The notes: generated by a model from the letters alone, not told the origin. A DNA stretch of 7,012 nt from Bacteroidota bacterium (GCA_021413595.1 JAIOQD010000253.1:1-7012); one strand, 5' to 3'. Counted from the stretch's first letter, positions 1-6,586 are shown. Translations and numbers: made by a program.

Positions 1-991
1 TTCGAAAAGCTTTATTTACAGGAATTGCAGAGGACTGCATGTCCATGATCATATTAGGATTTATTCGCACACCGTACTTAAAGAACAGATCATCCAGTTT
101 CAAATCGAAAGGAAGAGCCATTGTTCCGCCTGATTTGCGAAGGCTGTCAATACTAGTGTAAAGTGGATCAATAGCCCAAAGTACTTTGCCTCCGTTCATC
201 ACAAACTGATCGATAATGAATTTATCTTTTTCTGAAAAACTGGTATCCGGTTTCGCAATGATGATGGCTTTTAATCCTGAAAGTGCGTTTAGCTGTTCAT
301 TGATCTTAACACGTTTCAATAAATAGAATTCCGCTAAAGCATTTTTAATATCATTAAGCGAAAGGGTATCGAGCTCACCATGCCCTTCAATAAAGCCTAT
401 TTTCGTCTTAATGGGAGTTGTTAAATTTCGGATGCAACTTGCAAATTCATATTCCAACGCTTGAATTGAATTGTTAAGCTGACCTTCAGATGATTGTCCC
501 ATCTGGGTTTTTAGAAGTTGCCAAGGCATTTCCCGGCCTTTATAGGAAACAATTGCACCGGGAAATAAAATTTGTTGTGAAGTTCCGCTTTCTTCTTTTA
601 CTTCCAGATTGGTTGGTTGTAGGCCTTTGTCGTAAAGCTGCTTGTAAATTTCATTCTGCTCTTTTTTATCAGAACTTTGCGATGGATTGATAAACTGATA
701 TTCAATATTATCGTTGGAATAGGCTCTGAACTCATCGAGCATTTCTTTGGTTTCATTTCGCAAACGTTTGAAGCCGGATGGAAAATCACCTTCGAGATAT
801 ACTTTTACATATACGACATCATTTAATTCCTGTACTATTTTTTTTGTGGCATCAGATAGGGTATAACGTTTTTCAGATGTAAGATCAAAACGATGGAATA
901 CAAATGAACCTACAAAGTTCAGCAATATCAAAATAATGATAGCTAAGCCTAATGCAGTTAAATCCCGCTTTTTATTACTTTTATTAAACAT
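1..991 (-). CDS. gldG: GldG, gliding-motility-associated ABC transporter auxiliary subunit (partial, C-terminus beyond left edge)
   Basis: The reverse strand is open from an ATG at 991 to the left edge, giving the first 330 residues of a protein whose family is usually about 550 residues. Residues 1-10 are basic, 11-33 form one hydrophobic membrane anchor, and the rest should be extracytoplasmic. Just after the anchor is the family-typical stretch RFDLTSEKRYTLS (34-46). Further recognisable segments are SIQALEYEF (175-183), FIEGHGE (200-206) and a Rossmann-like strand with NGGKVLWAIDP (266-276), matching the GldG/ABC_transp_aux type of domain. In Flavobacterium johnsoniae, GldG works with the permease GldF and the ATPase GldA, and loss stops gliding. 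The transported substrate is unknown, and the pair also occurs in non-gliding Bacteroidota, so motility is not proven. It follows gldF by 18 bases, so the two are surely co-transcribed. No gldA is in the window. Identity rests on motif recall and synteny. Confidence 0.9.
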   Translation of the reverse strand, partial: MFNKSNKKRDLTALGLAIIILILLNFVGSFVFHRFDLTSEKRYTLSDATKKIVQELNDVVYVKVYLEGDFPSGFKRLRNETKEMLDEFRAYSNDNIEYQFINPSQSSDKKEQNEIYKQLYDKGLQPTNLEVKEESGTSQQILFPGAIVSYKGREMPWQLLKTQMGQSSEGQLNNSIQALEYEFASCIRNLTTPIKTKIGFIEGHGELDTLSLNDIKNALAEFYLLKRVKINEQLNALSGLKAIIIAKPDTSFSEKDKFIIDQFVMNGGKVLWAIDPLYTSIDSLRKSGGTMALPFDLKLDDLFFKYGVRINPNMIMDMQSSAIPVNKAFR

Positions 992-998
992 TTTTTTG

Positions 999-1006
999 CT
1001 CACCTT
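999..1006 (-). promoter_or_regulatory. Shine-Dalgarno-like ribosome binding site of gldG
   Basis: On the minus strand AAGGTGAG lies in the 18-base gap between the gldF stop and the gldG ATG, with 8 bases between its AGGTGA part and the start codon. The spacing is right for a Shine-Dalgarno site and supports the ATG at 991 as the start. It is noteworthy because the other genes here have A-rich leaders without such a site, as is usual in Bacteroidota. Its functional weight is an inference. Confidence 0.4.
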
Positions 1007-1009
1007 GCT

Positions 1010-1741
1010 TTACCATTTACGACTCTCCAAAAGAGTACGTGTTCCGAAAATAAAGATCGAGATCAAACTCAAAAAATAAATTACATCACGTGTGTCAATT
1101 ACACCACGGCTCATTGAAATATAATGACTGTTGATGCCCAAAGCCAAAATTATATTGTCGATCTTACCAAATAATGCAAATGAACCCATATAATCAAAGC
1201 CTGTATAAATAAAAAAACAAAGGAATAAAGCCAGGATGAAGGACACTACCTGGTTATCTGTAATAGCAGAAGCGAAAATGCCTATTGAAACAAAAGCAGC
1301 ACCCAAAAATAACAGGCCAATATAGGAGCCCCACATTCCACCGGTATCAATGTTCCCAACAGGGCTGCCAAGTTTATGTATAGAATAATAATATATTAAA
1401 GTGGGGATTAATGAAAACATTACAAGAACAAAACCGGCAAGGTATTTTGCTAAAATAATTTGTAGGTCTGTAAGAGGGCGGGTTAATAATAATTCAATGG
1501 TACCAGACTTTTTTTCGTCAGCAAAAGAACGCATCGTAATAGCCGGTATCAAAAACAAAAATACCCAGGGAGCAATGATAAAAAGCCCATCGATATTGGC
1601 ATAGCCGTTATCCAATAAATTTGAATCGGTTTGTAATACCCACAGAAATAAACCTACTACCAATAAAAAAACGGTGATGGTAATATAACCTATCAGTGAA
1701 CTTAAAAAACTGCGTATTTCCTTTTTTAGTAGTGTTAACAT
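1010..1741 (-). CDS. gldF: GldF, gliding-motility-associated ABC transporter permease
   Basis: This 243-residue integral membrane protein belongs to the ABC-2 type permeases and has the usual GldF length. Six hydrophobic segments can be read at about 11-35, 52-70, 97-119, 138-160, 164-188 and 218-236. Between the second and third lies RSFADEKKSGTIELLLTRPL (71-90), the cytoplasmic coupling region typical of ABC-2/NosY-like permeases, where the ATPase docks. The C-terminal stretch HYISMSRGVIDTRD (206-219) is also family-typical. GldF is thought to form the inner-membrane channel with the ATPase GldA (not in this window) and GldG, encoded immediately downstream. The substrate is not established. 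The ATG at 1741 opens with MLTLLKKEIRSFLSS, the normal start of the family. No clear -7 promoter element was found directly upstream on this strand. Confidence 0.93.
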   Translation of the reverse strand: MLTLLKKEIRSFLSSLIGYITITVFLLVVGLFLWVLQTDSNLLDNGYANIDGLFIIAPWVFLFLIPAITMRSFADEKKSGTIELLLTRPLTDLQIILAKYLAGFVLVMFSLIPTLIYYYSIHKLGSPVGNIDTGGMWGSYIGLLFLGAAFVSIGIFASAITDNQVVSFILALFLCFFIYTGFDYMGSFALFGKIDNIILALGINSHYISMSRGVIDTRDVIYFLSLISIFIFGTRTLLESRKW

Positions 1742-1833
1742 AAATCGGTTGCTAAAATACTATTTTTAAGGTAATGTTAGCGATGTTTTTTGTGCTTCTT
1801 AGCTAACGACATTGAATTAAGTCCTCTAAACTT

Positions 1834-1846
1834 TTTTCAATAGATA
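1834..1846 (+). repeat. 13-base direct repeat, copy 1
   Basis: TTTTCAATAGATA occurs here and again, identically, at 1920-1932. The copies are 86 bases apart (start to start) and flank the promoter-like TACTTTTG at 1880-1887. They could be paired binding sites for a regulator of lysC or gldFG, or a relic of a local duplication. The identity is seen directly; the role is inferred. Confidence 0.6.
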
Positions 1847-1879
1847 TCATCAAGTATAGTAACAATTCCAATTTATGGC

Positions 1880-1887
1880 TACTTTTG
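1880..1887 (+). promoter_or_regulatory. Putative Bacteroidota-type promoter (-7 element) for lysC-lysA
   Basis: TACTTTTG, followed by CC, fits the Bacteroidota -7 consensus TAnnTTTG recognised by their primary sigma factor. No clear TTG/TTTG -33 element lies 17-23 bases upstream, so the match is partial. Transcription would start near 1894, leaving a leader of roughly 65 bases that contains the second copy of the 13-base repeat. Confidence 0.5.
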
Positions 1888-1919
1888 CCAAAAAGTACAA
1901 GTACATTACTGTCTGTATG

Positions 1920-1932
1920 TTTTCAATAGATA
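1920..1932 (+). repeat. 13-base direct repeat, copy 2
   Basis: This is the second exact copy of TTTTCAATAGATA, lying 28 bases before the lysC ATG and inside the predicted leader transcript. If it is a protein-binding site, its position downstream of the putative start would suit repression or roadblock control. That is inference only. Confidence 0.6.
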
Positions 1933-1960
1933 AATATGTTAATAAGAGTTAAGTAAAAAT

Positions 1961-3271
1961 ATGAGAGTTTTAAAATTTGGAGGAACATCAGTAGGCTCTG
2001 CGGAGCGTATGCAGGAACTTGTTCATTTAATTAATGATGGTGTGCCCAAGATAGTAGTTTTGTCCGCAATGAGCGGTACAACTAATAGTTTGGTTGAAAT
2101 TGCAAATACATTATATGCAAAAAAAAATGATACAGCTAACCAGTTGATCGATGCTTTGTACCTAAAGTACAATGAGGTTATTCAACAATTGTATAAAACT
2201 TCTGAGGCTTTAAATAAGAGTAAAGGATTGCTTGATTCGCATTTTAATTATTTGCGCTCGTTTACATTGGACCTGTTTACTGTAAATGAAGAGCGTGCCA
2301 TACTTGCACAAGGAGAGCTGCTTTCAACCACCTTATTTCATTATTACCTTGAAGAAAAGAATATCGATTCTGTTTTACTTCCTGCCTTAAATTTCATGAG
2401 GATTGATGAGAATGAAGAACCGGATATGAAATATATTGAAACAAATATAAAATCGGAAATTGCAAAATATCCGAATAAACAATTGTTCATCACGCAAGGA
2501 TATATTTGTAGAAACCCATTTGGTGAAATTGATAATTTAAAGCGTGGAGGCAGTGATTATTCAGCAACAATAATTGGTGCAGCAATTCAATCGGATGAAA
2601 TTCAAATTTGGACCGACATTGATGGAATGCATAATAATGATCCTCGTATTGTTGAAAAAACACATCCAATTGCTGAACTCTCATTTGACGAAGCCGCTGA
2701 GTTAGCTTATTTTGGTGCAAAAATTTTACATCCAACGTGTATTCTTCCTGCGCAAATGCGAAACATCCCTGTCCGCTTATTAAATACAATGCAACCGCAA
2801 GCAAAAGGGACTGTTATTACTTCAAAAGTTTCGGGCGATAGTATTAAAGCGGTAGCGGCTAAAGATGGGATCACTGCAATAAAAATAAAATCAGGACGAA
2901 TGCTTCTGGCGTATGGTTTTTTGCGTTCTGTGTTTGAGATTTTTGAACGTTATAAAACGCCAATCGATATGATTACCACTTCGGAGGTGGCTGTTTCATT
3001 GACAATTGACAACACAAAAAACATAGATGCCATTAAAAAAGAGTTGAAAGAATTTTGTACTGTTGAAGTAGAAACTGATCTGACCATAGTCTGTATCGTT
3101 GGTAGTTTTACGGCTGAGAAACAAGGTTATGCATTGCGTATTTTTGATGCACTTAAAAATATTCCAATTCGTATGATCTCTTATGGAGGAAGCGAAAATA
3201 ATGTTTCCATTTTGGTAGATTCTAAATTAAAAAAGGATACACTTGTTGCATTAAATAAAGGATTGTTCTAG
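1961..3271 (+). CDS. lysC: Aspartokinase (monofunctional, lysine-sensitive LysC type)
   Basis: It catalyses ATP-dependent phosphorylation of L-aspartate to aspartyl-4-phosphate, the first step toward lysine, threonine, methionine and diaminopimelate, in the cytoplasm. The 436-residue length suits a single-function enzyme (E. coli LysC 449). The amino-acid kinase domain shows KFGGTSVG (5-12), SAMSGT (35-40), AQGELLS (116-122), RGGSDYSA (195-202), WTDIDGM (217-223), DPRIV (227-231) and FGAKILHP (251-258). The C-terminus carries two ACT regulatory domains (about 303-365 and 374-436). The first contains ITTSEVAVSLT (338-348), very like the lysine-binding segment of E. coli LysC, so lysine feedback is likely but not shown. 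There is no homoserine dehydrogenase domain, so it is not ThrA. MRVLKFGG is the normal start of the family, and the leader is A-rich. lysA follows after 84 bases, pointing to a lysine or cell-wall role. Confidence 0.96.
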   Translation: MRVLKFGGTSVGSAERMQELVHLINDGVPKIVVLSAMSGTTNSLVEIANTLYAKKNDTANQLIDALYLKYNEVIQQLYKTSEALNKSKGLLDSHFNYLRSFTLDLFTVNEERAILAQGELLSTTLFHYYLEEKNIDSVLLPALNFMRIDENEEPDMKYIETNIKSEIAKYPNKQLFITQGYICRNPFGEIDNLKRGGSDYSATIIGAAIQSDEIQIWTDIDGMHNNDPRIVEKTHPIAELSFDEAAELAYFGAKILHPTCILPAQMRNIPVRLLNTMQPQAKGTVITSKVSGDSIKAVAAKDGITAIKIKSGRMLLAYGFLRSVFEIFERYKTPIDMITTSEVAVSLTIDNTKNIDAIKKELKEFCTVEVETDLTIVCIVGSFTAEKQGYALRIFDALKNIPIRMISYGGSENNVSILVDSKLKKDTLVALNKGLF

Positions 3272-3282
3272 ATAAACAAATT

Positions 3283-3341
3283 CACGCACACTCTTCTACA
3301 GGCTCAGAGTGACAGCGCGTGGTAATATTGAGCCTGTGGAA
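3283..3341 (+). repeat. Palindromic repeat in the lysC-lysA gap, with two overlapping stems
   Basis: TTCTACAGGCTCA (3294-3306) pairs with TGAGCCTGTGGAA (3329-3341): 13 pairs with one G-T, 22-base loop. A second stem can form from CACGC and CACTC (3283-3287, 3289-3293) with GAGTG and GCGTG (3307-3311, 3317-3321), leaving exactly the first arm as its loop. The 3' arm ends 14 bases before the lysA ATG. No T-run follows, so it is not an intrinsic terminator. The core resembles CTTCGACAGGCTCA-type intergenic palindromes that I recall from many bacterial genomes, which suggests a dispersed REP-like repeat. A role in lysA translation is conceivable but unproven. Confidence 0.7.
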
Positions 3342-3355
3342 ATATAAGCGAAACC

Positions 3356-4549
3356 ATGTTCAATAAAGAAACAATAAATAAATTCAAAACCATCCCTACA
3401 CCCTTTTATTATTATGATCTTGAGGTGCTCAAACAAACACTTCAGAAATTAAAAGAGGAGTCGGACAAGTATGGGTTTATTGTACATTACGCCTTGAAAG
3501 CAAATGCCAATAATGCCATTTTAGAAATCATTAAATCATATAATATAGGCGCAGATTGCGTAAGTGGCAATGAAGTAAAAAAGGCAGTTGAATGTAATTT
3601 TAAACCGGAGCACATTGTATTTGCCGGTGTTGGTAAAAGTGATGCTGAAATTAATTATGCTTTAGATAATGACATTTTTTGTTTTAACTGCGAAAGTTTG
3701 CAAGAGCTGGAAGTGATCAATGAACTTGCCGTTTCAAAAAATAAAAATGCCAGCATCGCATTGCGTATTAATCCTAATGTGAATGCAAATACTCATAAAT
3801 ATATTACTACCGGACTGGAAGAAAATAAATTCGGAATCAACATTTGGGAGCTGGAAACAGTTGTAAACACTTTGAAAGGGTTAAAAAACCTTCAACTCAT
3901 TGGCTTACATTTTCATATTGGTTCTCAGATAATGGATCTTGGTTCATTCAAATCGCTGTGTTTGCGTGTGAACGAAATTCAGAATTGGTTTGCAAGTCGA
4001 AATATAACAATTGAAAACATAAATGTTGGCGGTGGTTTGGGCGTTAACTATCATGAACCCGATGCAAATCTTATCACTGATTTTGCAGCTTATTTCAAAT
4101 TATTCAACGATTTTTTAGAGTTGCGTCCTAAACAAAAAATTCATTTTGAATTAGGGAGGGCTATTACTGCACAATGTGGAACACTTATTTCAAAAGTGCT
4201 TTACATAAAAAAAGGAGTGAATACCAATTTTGTAATATTAGATGCAGGTATGACTGAATTAATGCGCCCTGCTTTGTATCAGGCTTATCATAAGATAGAA
4301 AATTTAACCTCAGCCTGTTCTTCTATGAAGAACATCTCCGCTCCATTTGGCGAGGGGAATGGGCTGAAATATGATGTAGTAGGTCCTATTTGTGAAAGTT
4401 CCGATTGCTTTGGCAAAGCAGTGAGTTTACCTGAAACAATACGAGGTGATATCTTTGCATTGCGCACAGCTGGTGCTTATGGAGAGGTGATGAGTTCTGC
4501 ATATAATTTACGGGATAGAGTTAAGGCGGTTTATTCGGATAAAATTTAA
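3356..4549 (+). CDS. lysA: Diaminopimelate decarboxylase
   Basis: This PLP enzyme converts meso-diaminopimelate to L-lysine and CO2, the last step of lysine synthesis, in the cytoplasm. The 397 residues show the fold-III alanine-racemase-like barrel with the PLP lysine K48 in HYALKAN (44-50), HFHIGSQ (185-191), the phosphate-binding GGGLG (225-229) and the substrate arginine segment ELGR (265-268, where EPGR is the commoner form). The C-terminal beta domain has DAGMTELMRPALY (296-308), the catalytic cysteine motif CESSD (346-350) and AGAYGEVMSSAYN (372-384). All key residues are present, so it should be active. The stretch at about 319-337, between ENLTS and KYDVVGP, seems longer than in relatives I recall and is encoded by two back-to-back hairpins (4316-4363). 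It lies 84 bases after lysC with no promoter match between, so co-transcription is likely. MFNKETI followed by TPFYYYDLEVL is a normal start. Confidence 0.96.
   Translation: MFNKETINKFKTIPTPFYYYDLEVLKQTLQKLKEESDKYGFIVHYALKANANNAILEIIKSYNIGADCVSGNEVKKAVECNFKPEHIVFAGVGKSDAEINYALDNDIFCFNCESLQELEVINELAVSKNKNASIALRINPNVNANTHKYITTGLEENKFGINIWELETVVNTLKGLKNLQLIGLHFHIGSQIMDLGSFKSLCLRVNEIQNWFASRNITIENINVGGGLGVNYHEPDANLITDFAAYFKLFNDFLELRPKQKIHFELGRAITAQCGTLISKVLYIKKGVNTNFVILDAGMTELMRPALYQAYHKIENLTSACSSMKNISAPFGEGNGLKYDVVGPICESSDCFGKAVSLPETIRGDIFALRTAGAYGEVMSSAYNLRDRVKAVYSDKI
4316..4363 (+). repeat. Two adjacent hairpins inside lysA (possible in-frame palindromic insertion)
   Basis: TGTTCTTCTATGAAGAACA (4316-4334) is an exact 8-base-pair stem with a 3-base loop. 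It is followed directly by an imperfect palindrome, TCTCCGCTCC-ATTT-GGCGAGGGGA (4335-4358), then ATGGG. The second part resembles CTCTCC-ATTT-GGAGAGGGG intergenic repeats I recall from Bacteroidota. The segment stays in frame and encodes roughly SACSSMKNISAPFGEGNG, where relatives appear to have a short linker before YDVVGP. The hairpins are seen directly; origin by insertion is inference. Confidence 0.5.
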
Positions 4550-4574
4550 GAAAAATTCACTACATGTTTAGAAC

Positions 4575-4703
4575 AATGTCATTAAGTTAAAAGTTCATCT
4601 AAAATACGCATACCCATTGACTTCAACAATCCCTGGCTTACCATGAGGAGGTCATATTGAGCCTGTCGAAATAGGGGCGAAGGTTTCTTAACTTAATGAC
4701 ATT
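4575..4703. repeat. 129-base segment bounded by a perfect 16-base inverted repeat (MITE-like)
   Basis: AATGTCATTAAGTTAA (4575-4590) is the exact reverse complement of TTAACTTAATGACATT (4688-4703). The 97 bases between hold a second copy of the TATTGAGCCTGT core and no reading frame of note. Size, terminal inverted repeats and lack of coding capacity suit a non-autonomous miniature element. No target-site duplication is visible just outside the arms, so this may instead be a fixed palindromic repeat family or a long-loop transcript structure. Confidence 0.6.
4654..4681 (+). repeat. Second copy of the TATTGAGCCTGT core repeat
   Basis: This segment matches 3325-3352 upstream of lysA at 24 of 28 positions, including the 13 identical bases ATATTGAGCCTGT and a shared GCGAA end. 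Here the core continues as CGAAATA, whereas the upstream copy reads GGAAATA. Two copies on either side of lysA, in the same orientation, indicate a dispersed intergenic repeat family. Confidence 0.7.
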
Positions 4704-4745
4704 TTGGGGTAGCAATTTGAATTTTAAAATTAGAATTTTTGAACT

Positions 4746-6488
4746 ATGAAACTATTAATTCAATATTTAAAACGATACAAAGGTCTGATAGCATTGGCAT
4801 TGGCACTTGCCTCCATTAACCAACTTTTTTCGCTACTCGATCCATTGGTGTTTAAGCATATCGTTGATAATTACGCAACCAATCCTCATGATTATAATAA
4901 ATCCGACTATGTGAAAAGTATTGGAGGCTTGATATTGCTTTCGATGGGATTTGCAATGATGTCGCGTATTGCAAAAAATTTTCAGGATTATTATGTCAAT
5001 GTAATTACTCAAAAATTAGGTGCTCAAATATATTCGGATGGCTTAAAATACTCCTTGGAACTACCTTATCAGGTATTTGAAGATCAAAGAAGTGGTGAAA
5101 CATTAGGGAAACTTCAGAAGGTTCGTACCGATGTAGAAAAATTAATTTTTGCTTTTGTAAGCATACTCTTTACTTCTTTGGTGGGTGTGGTTTTTGTGAT
5201 GGTATATGCTATTAAAATTCATTGGTTGGTGGCGGTCGTTTATTTTGCAACGGTTCCCATCATGGGTTTTGTTTCATCTATCTTAAGCAAACGAATTAAA
5301 AAAATTCAGAAACACATTGTTGGGGAAACTACAGCTTTAGCAGGAGCTACAACTGAATCATTACGCAATATTGAATTGGTGAAAAGTCTAGGACTGGCAG
5401 ATCAGGAGATAAACCGATTAAATGGTATCACGATAAAAATACTTGGACTTGAGCTTAAAAAGGTACGCTATATCCGAAGTATAAGTTTTATTCAGGGAAC
5501 ATTTGTTAATACGCTGCGTAGTTGTATTTTATTTTTGCTGTTATTTTTAATTTTTGGTGATAAAATGACATTGGGAGAATTATTTTCATTACAGATCTAC
5601 TCCTTTTTTATTTTTGGTCCTTTACAAGAGTTGGGCAATATTATCAGTACTTACCGCGAAGCAGAAGCTTCACTGGAAAATTTTCAAACCATATTAAATA
5701 CACCTAAAGAGGAAAAGCCACAGCATCCGGTCGCAGTAAAAAATCTACAAACACTATCATTCCGTAATGTAAGTTTTAAACATCAAACAGCAAAAAACAA
5801 AGCACTTGATAATATTTTATTCGATGCCAAAAGCGGTGAAACGATTGCTTTTGTAGGGCCTTCAGGTTCTGGTAAAACCACATTGGTAAAATTATTGGTA
5901 GGCTTATATCATCCGCAGGAAGGTGAAATTCTTTATAATGGTACCAGTGGAAATGCAATTGACCTTGATCAGTTGCGCTCTCAAATAGGATTTGTAACTC
6001 AGGATACACAGCTGTTTTCCGGAACTATCAAGGAAAATTTATTATTTGTAGCACCCAATGCTACTGATAAAGAATGTATGGATGTGCTTATTAAAGCTGC
6101 TTGTCAGGGCTTGTTAGCCAGAGCCGATAAGGGAATAGATACTATGATTGGTGAAGGAGGAGTTAAAGTTTCGGGAGGCGAAAAACAACGTTTATCAATT
6201 GCACGGGCACTGTTGCGTAAACCATCTTTATTAGTGTTTGATGAAGCAACATCTTCCTTAGATTCATTAACAGAGGAAGAAATAAGTAAAACAGTAAGAG
6301 ATCTATCAAAAGGCAATAGCCAGATATCGATATTGATAGCACATCGATTAAGCACAATTATGCATGCCGATAAAATTTTTGTTCTTGAAAAAGGACAAAT
6401 TATTGAACAAGGAATGCACGATGAATTACTCTCTCAAAAAGGATTGTATTATGCAATGTGGCGGCAGCAAATAGGGGAAAGAGATTGA
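4746..6488 (+). CDS. ABC exporter half-transporter (type I permease fused to ATPase, MsbA/MdlB-like)
   Basis: This 580-residue protein joins a six-helix permease domain to a nucleotide-binding domain and should work as a homo- or heterodimer in the inner membrane, using ATP to export or flip a substrate. Hydrophobic helices lie at about 13-36, 57-75, 134-157, 159-180, 245-270 and 277-297. The ATPase shows Walker A GPSGSGKTT (371-379), Q-loop Q419, signature VSGGEKQ (475-481, in place of LSGGQ), Walker B LLVFDE (495-500, catalytic E500), D-loop SSLD (503-506) and switch histidine H533. All catalytic residues are intact. Length and architecture fit lipid, polysaccharide or drug exporters, and the substrate cannot be told from sequence. 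There is no peptidase domain, so peptide export with leader cleavage is not indicated. No partner half-transporter is adjacent. It follows lysA by 196 bases of repeat-rich DNA and may be a separate transcription unit. Confidence 0.93.
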   Translation: MKLLIQYLKRYKGLIALALALASINQLFSLLDPLVFKHIVDNYATNPHDYNKSDYVKSIGGLILLSMGFAMMSRIAKNFQDYYVNVITQKLGAQIYSDGLKYSLELPYQVFEDQRSGETLGKLQKVRTDVEKLIFAFVSILFTSLVGVVFVMVYAIKIHWLVAVVYFATVPIMGFVSSILSKRIKKIQKHIVGETTALAGATTESLRNIELVKSLGLADQEINRLNGITIKILGLELKKVRYIRSISFIQGTFVNTLRSCILFLLLFLIFGDKMTLGELFSLQIYSFFIFGPLQELGNIISTYREAEASLENFQTILNTPKEEKPQHPVAVKNLQTLSFRNVSFKHQTAKNKALDNILFDAKSGETIAFVGPSGSGKTTLVKLLVGLYHPQEGEILYNGTSGNAIDLDQLRSQIGFVTQDTQLFSGTIKENLLFVAPNATDKECMDVLIKAACQGLLARADKGIDTMIGEGGVKVSGGEKQRLSIARALLRKPSLLVFDEATSSLDSLTEEEISKTVRDLSKGNSQISILIAHRLSTIMHADKIFVLEKGQIIEQGMHDELLSQKGLYYAMWRQQIGERD

Positions 6489-6517
6489 GGGAGCAATTAA
6501 TTTAAAAGGTATATTTG
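6484..6517 (+). promoter_or_regulatory. Putative Bacteroidota-type promoter for the glycosyltransferase gene
   Basis: TATATTTG (6510-6517) matches the -7 consensus TAnnTTTG exactly. ATTG (6484-6487, overlapping the end of the exporter gene) lies 22 bases upstream, within the 17-23 base spacing for the -33 element. Transcription would start near 6524, giving a leader of about 63 bases. This is the best promoter match in the window and suggests the glycosyltransferase can be transcribed independently of the exporter. Confidence 0.55.
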
Positions 6518-6586
6518 AAATCGAAACAAGTTTGGTGTTGGAAAAATAAAAAAAAAATTACTCAAACTAACAATTATTATTAAAAA

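Larger units (their letters stand above)
1742..1960. other. Divergent intergenic region between gldF and lysC
   Basis: These 219 bases hold the 5' regions of two divergent genes. Toward lysC there is a promoter-like TACTTTTG (1880-1887) and a 13-base direct repeat on either side of it (1834-1846, 1920-1932). A tandem AAGTAC pair (1893-1904) lies at the expected transcription start. A 6-base inverted repeat GTTAGC/GCTAAC (1776-1781, 1802-1807) lies nearer gldF. Toward gldF only a degenerate TATTTTAG (minus strand, 1759-1752) resembles a -7 element. No tRNA, small ORF or riboswitch was recognised. Confidence 0.7.
4550..4745. other. Intergenic region between lysA and the ABC exporter gene
   Basis: These 196 bases are mostly occupied by a 129-base segment bounded by a 16-base inverted repeat (4575-4703). 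The remaining 42 bases before the ATG at 4746 are very A/T-rich and include the palindrome AATTTTAAAATT (4720-4731). No confident TAnnTTTG promoter, intrinsic terminator, Shine-Dalgarno site or small ORF was found. Confidence 0.7.

Noticed and set aside
490..789. Short open frames on both strands (66 and 63 codons) near 490-789
   Set aside because: Both overlap the well-supported gldG frame, which is continuously open from 991 to the left edge, and their translations look like non-protein sequence.
1752..1759. -7 promoter element for gldF on the minus strand (TATTTTAG)
   Set aside because: It departs from TAnnTTTG at a conserved T, has no -33 partner and would start transcription almost at the ATG.
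1776..1807. GTTAGC/GCTAAC inverted repeat in the divergent region
   Set aside because: Six-base arms with a 20-base loop, and neither arm extends. Such a match is expected by chance in a region of this size.
2490..2804. 104-codon reverse-strand open frame inside lysC
   Set aside because: It lies wholly within the conserved kinase-domain coding sequence, shows no recognisable domain and has no promoter or start signal. It is a shadow of the aspartokinase frame.
3294..3341. Intrinsic terminator after lysC
   Set aside because: The stem is strong, but it has a 22-base loop and is followed by GAAATATAAGCG rather than a T-run, and lysA begins 14 bases later.
3272..3355. Lysine riboswitch between lysC and lysA
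   Set aside because: The gap is only 84 bases, far shorter than the L-box aptamer, and lacks its multi-helix junction. The structure is fully accounted for by a simple palindromic repeat.
4720..4731. 12-base palindrome AATTTTAAAATT upstream of the exporter gene
   Set aside because: It is made only of A and T in a very A/T-rich leader, so it is weak evidence for an operator.
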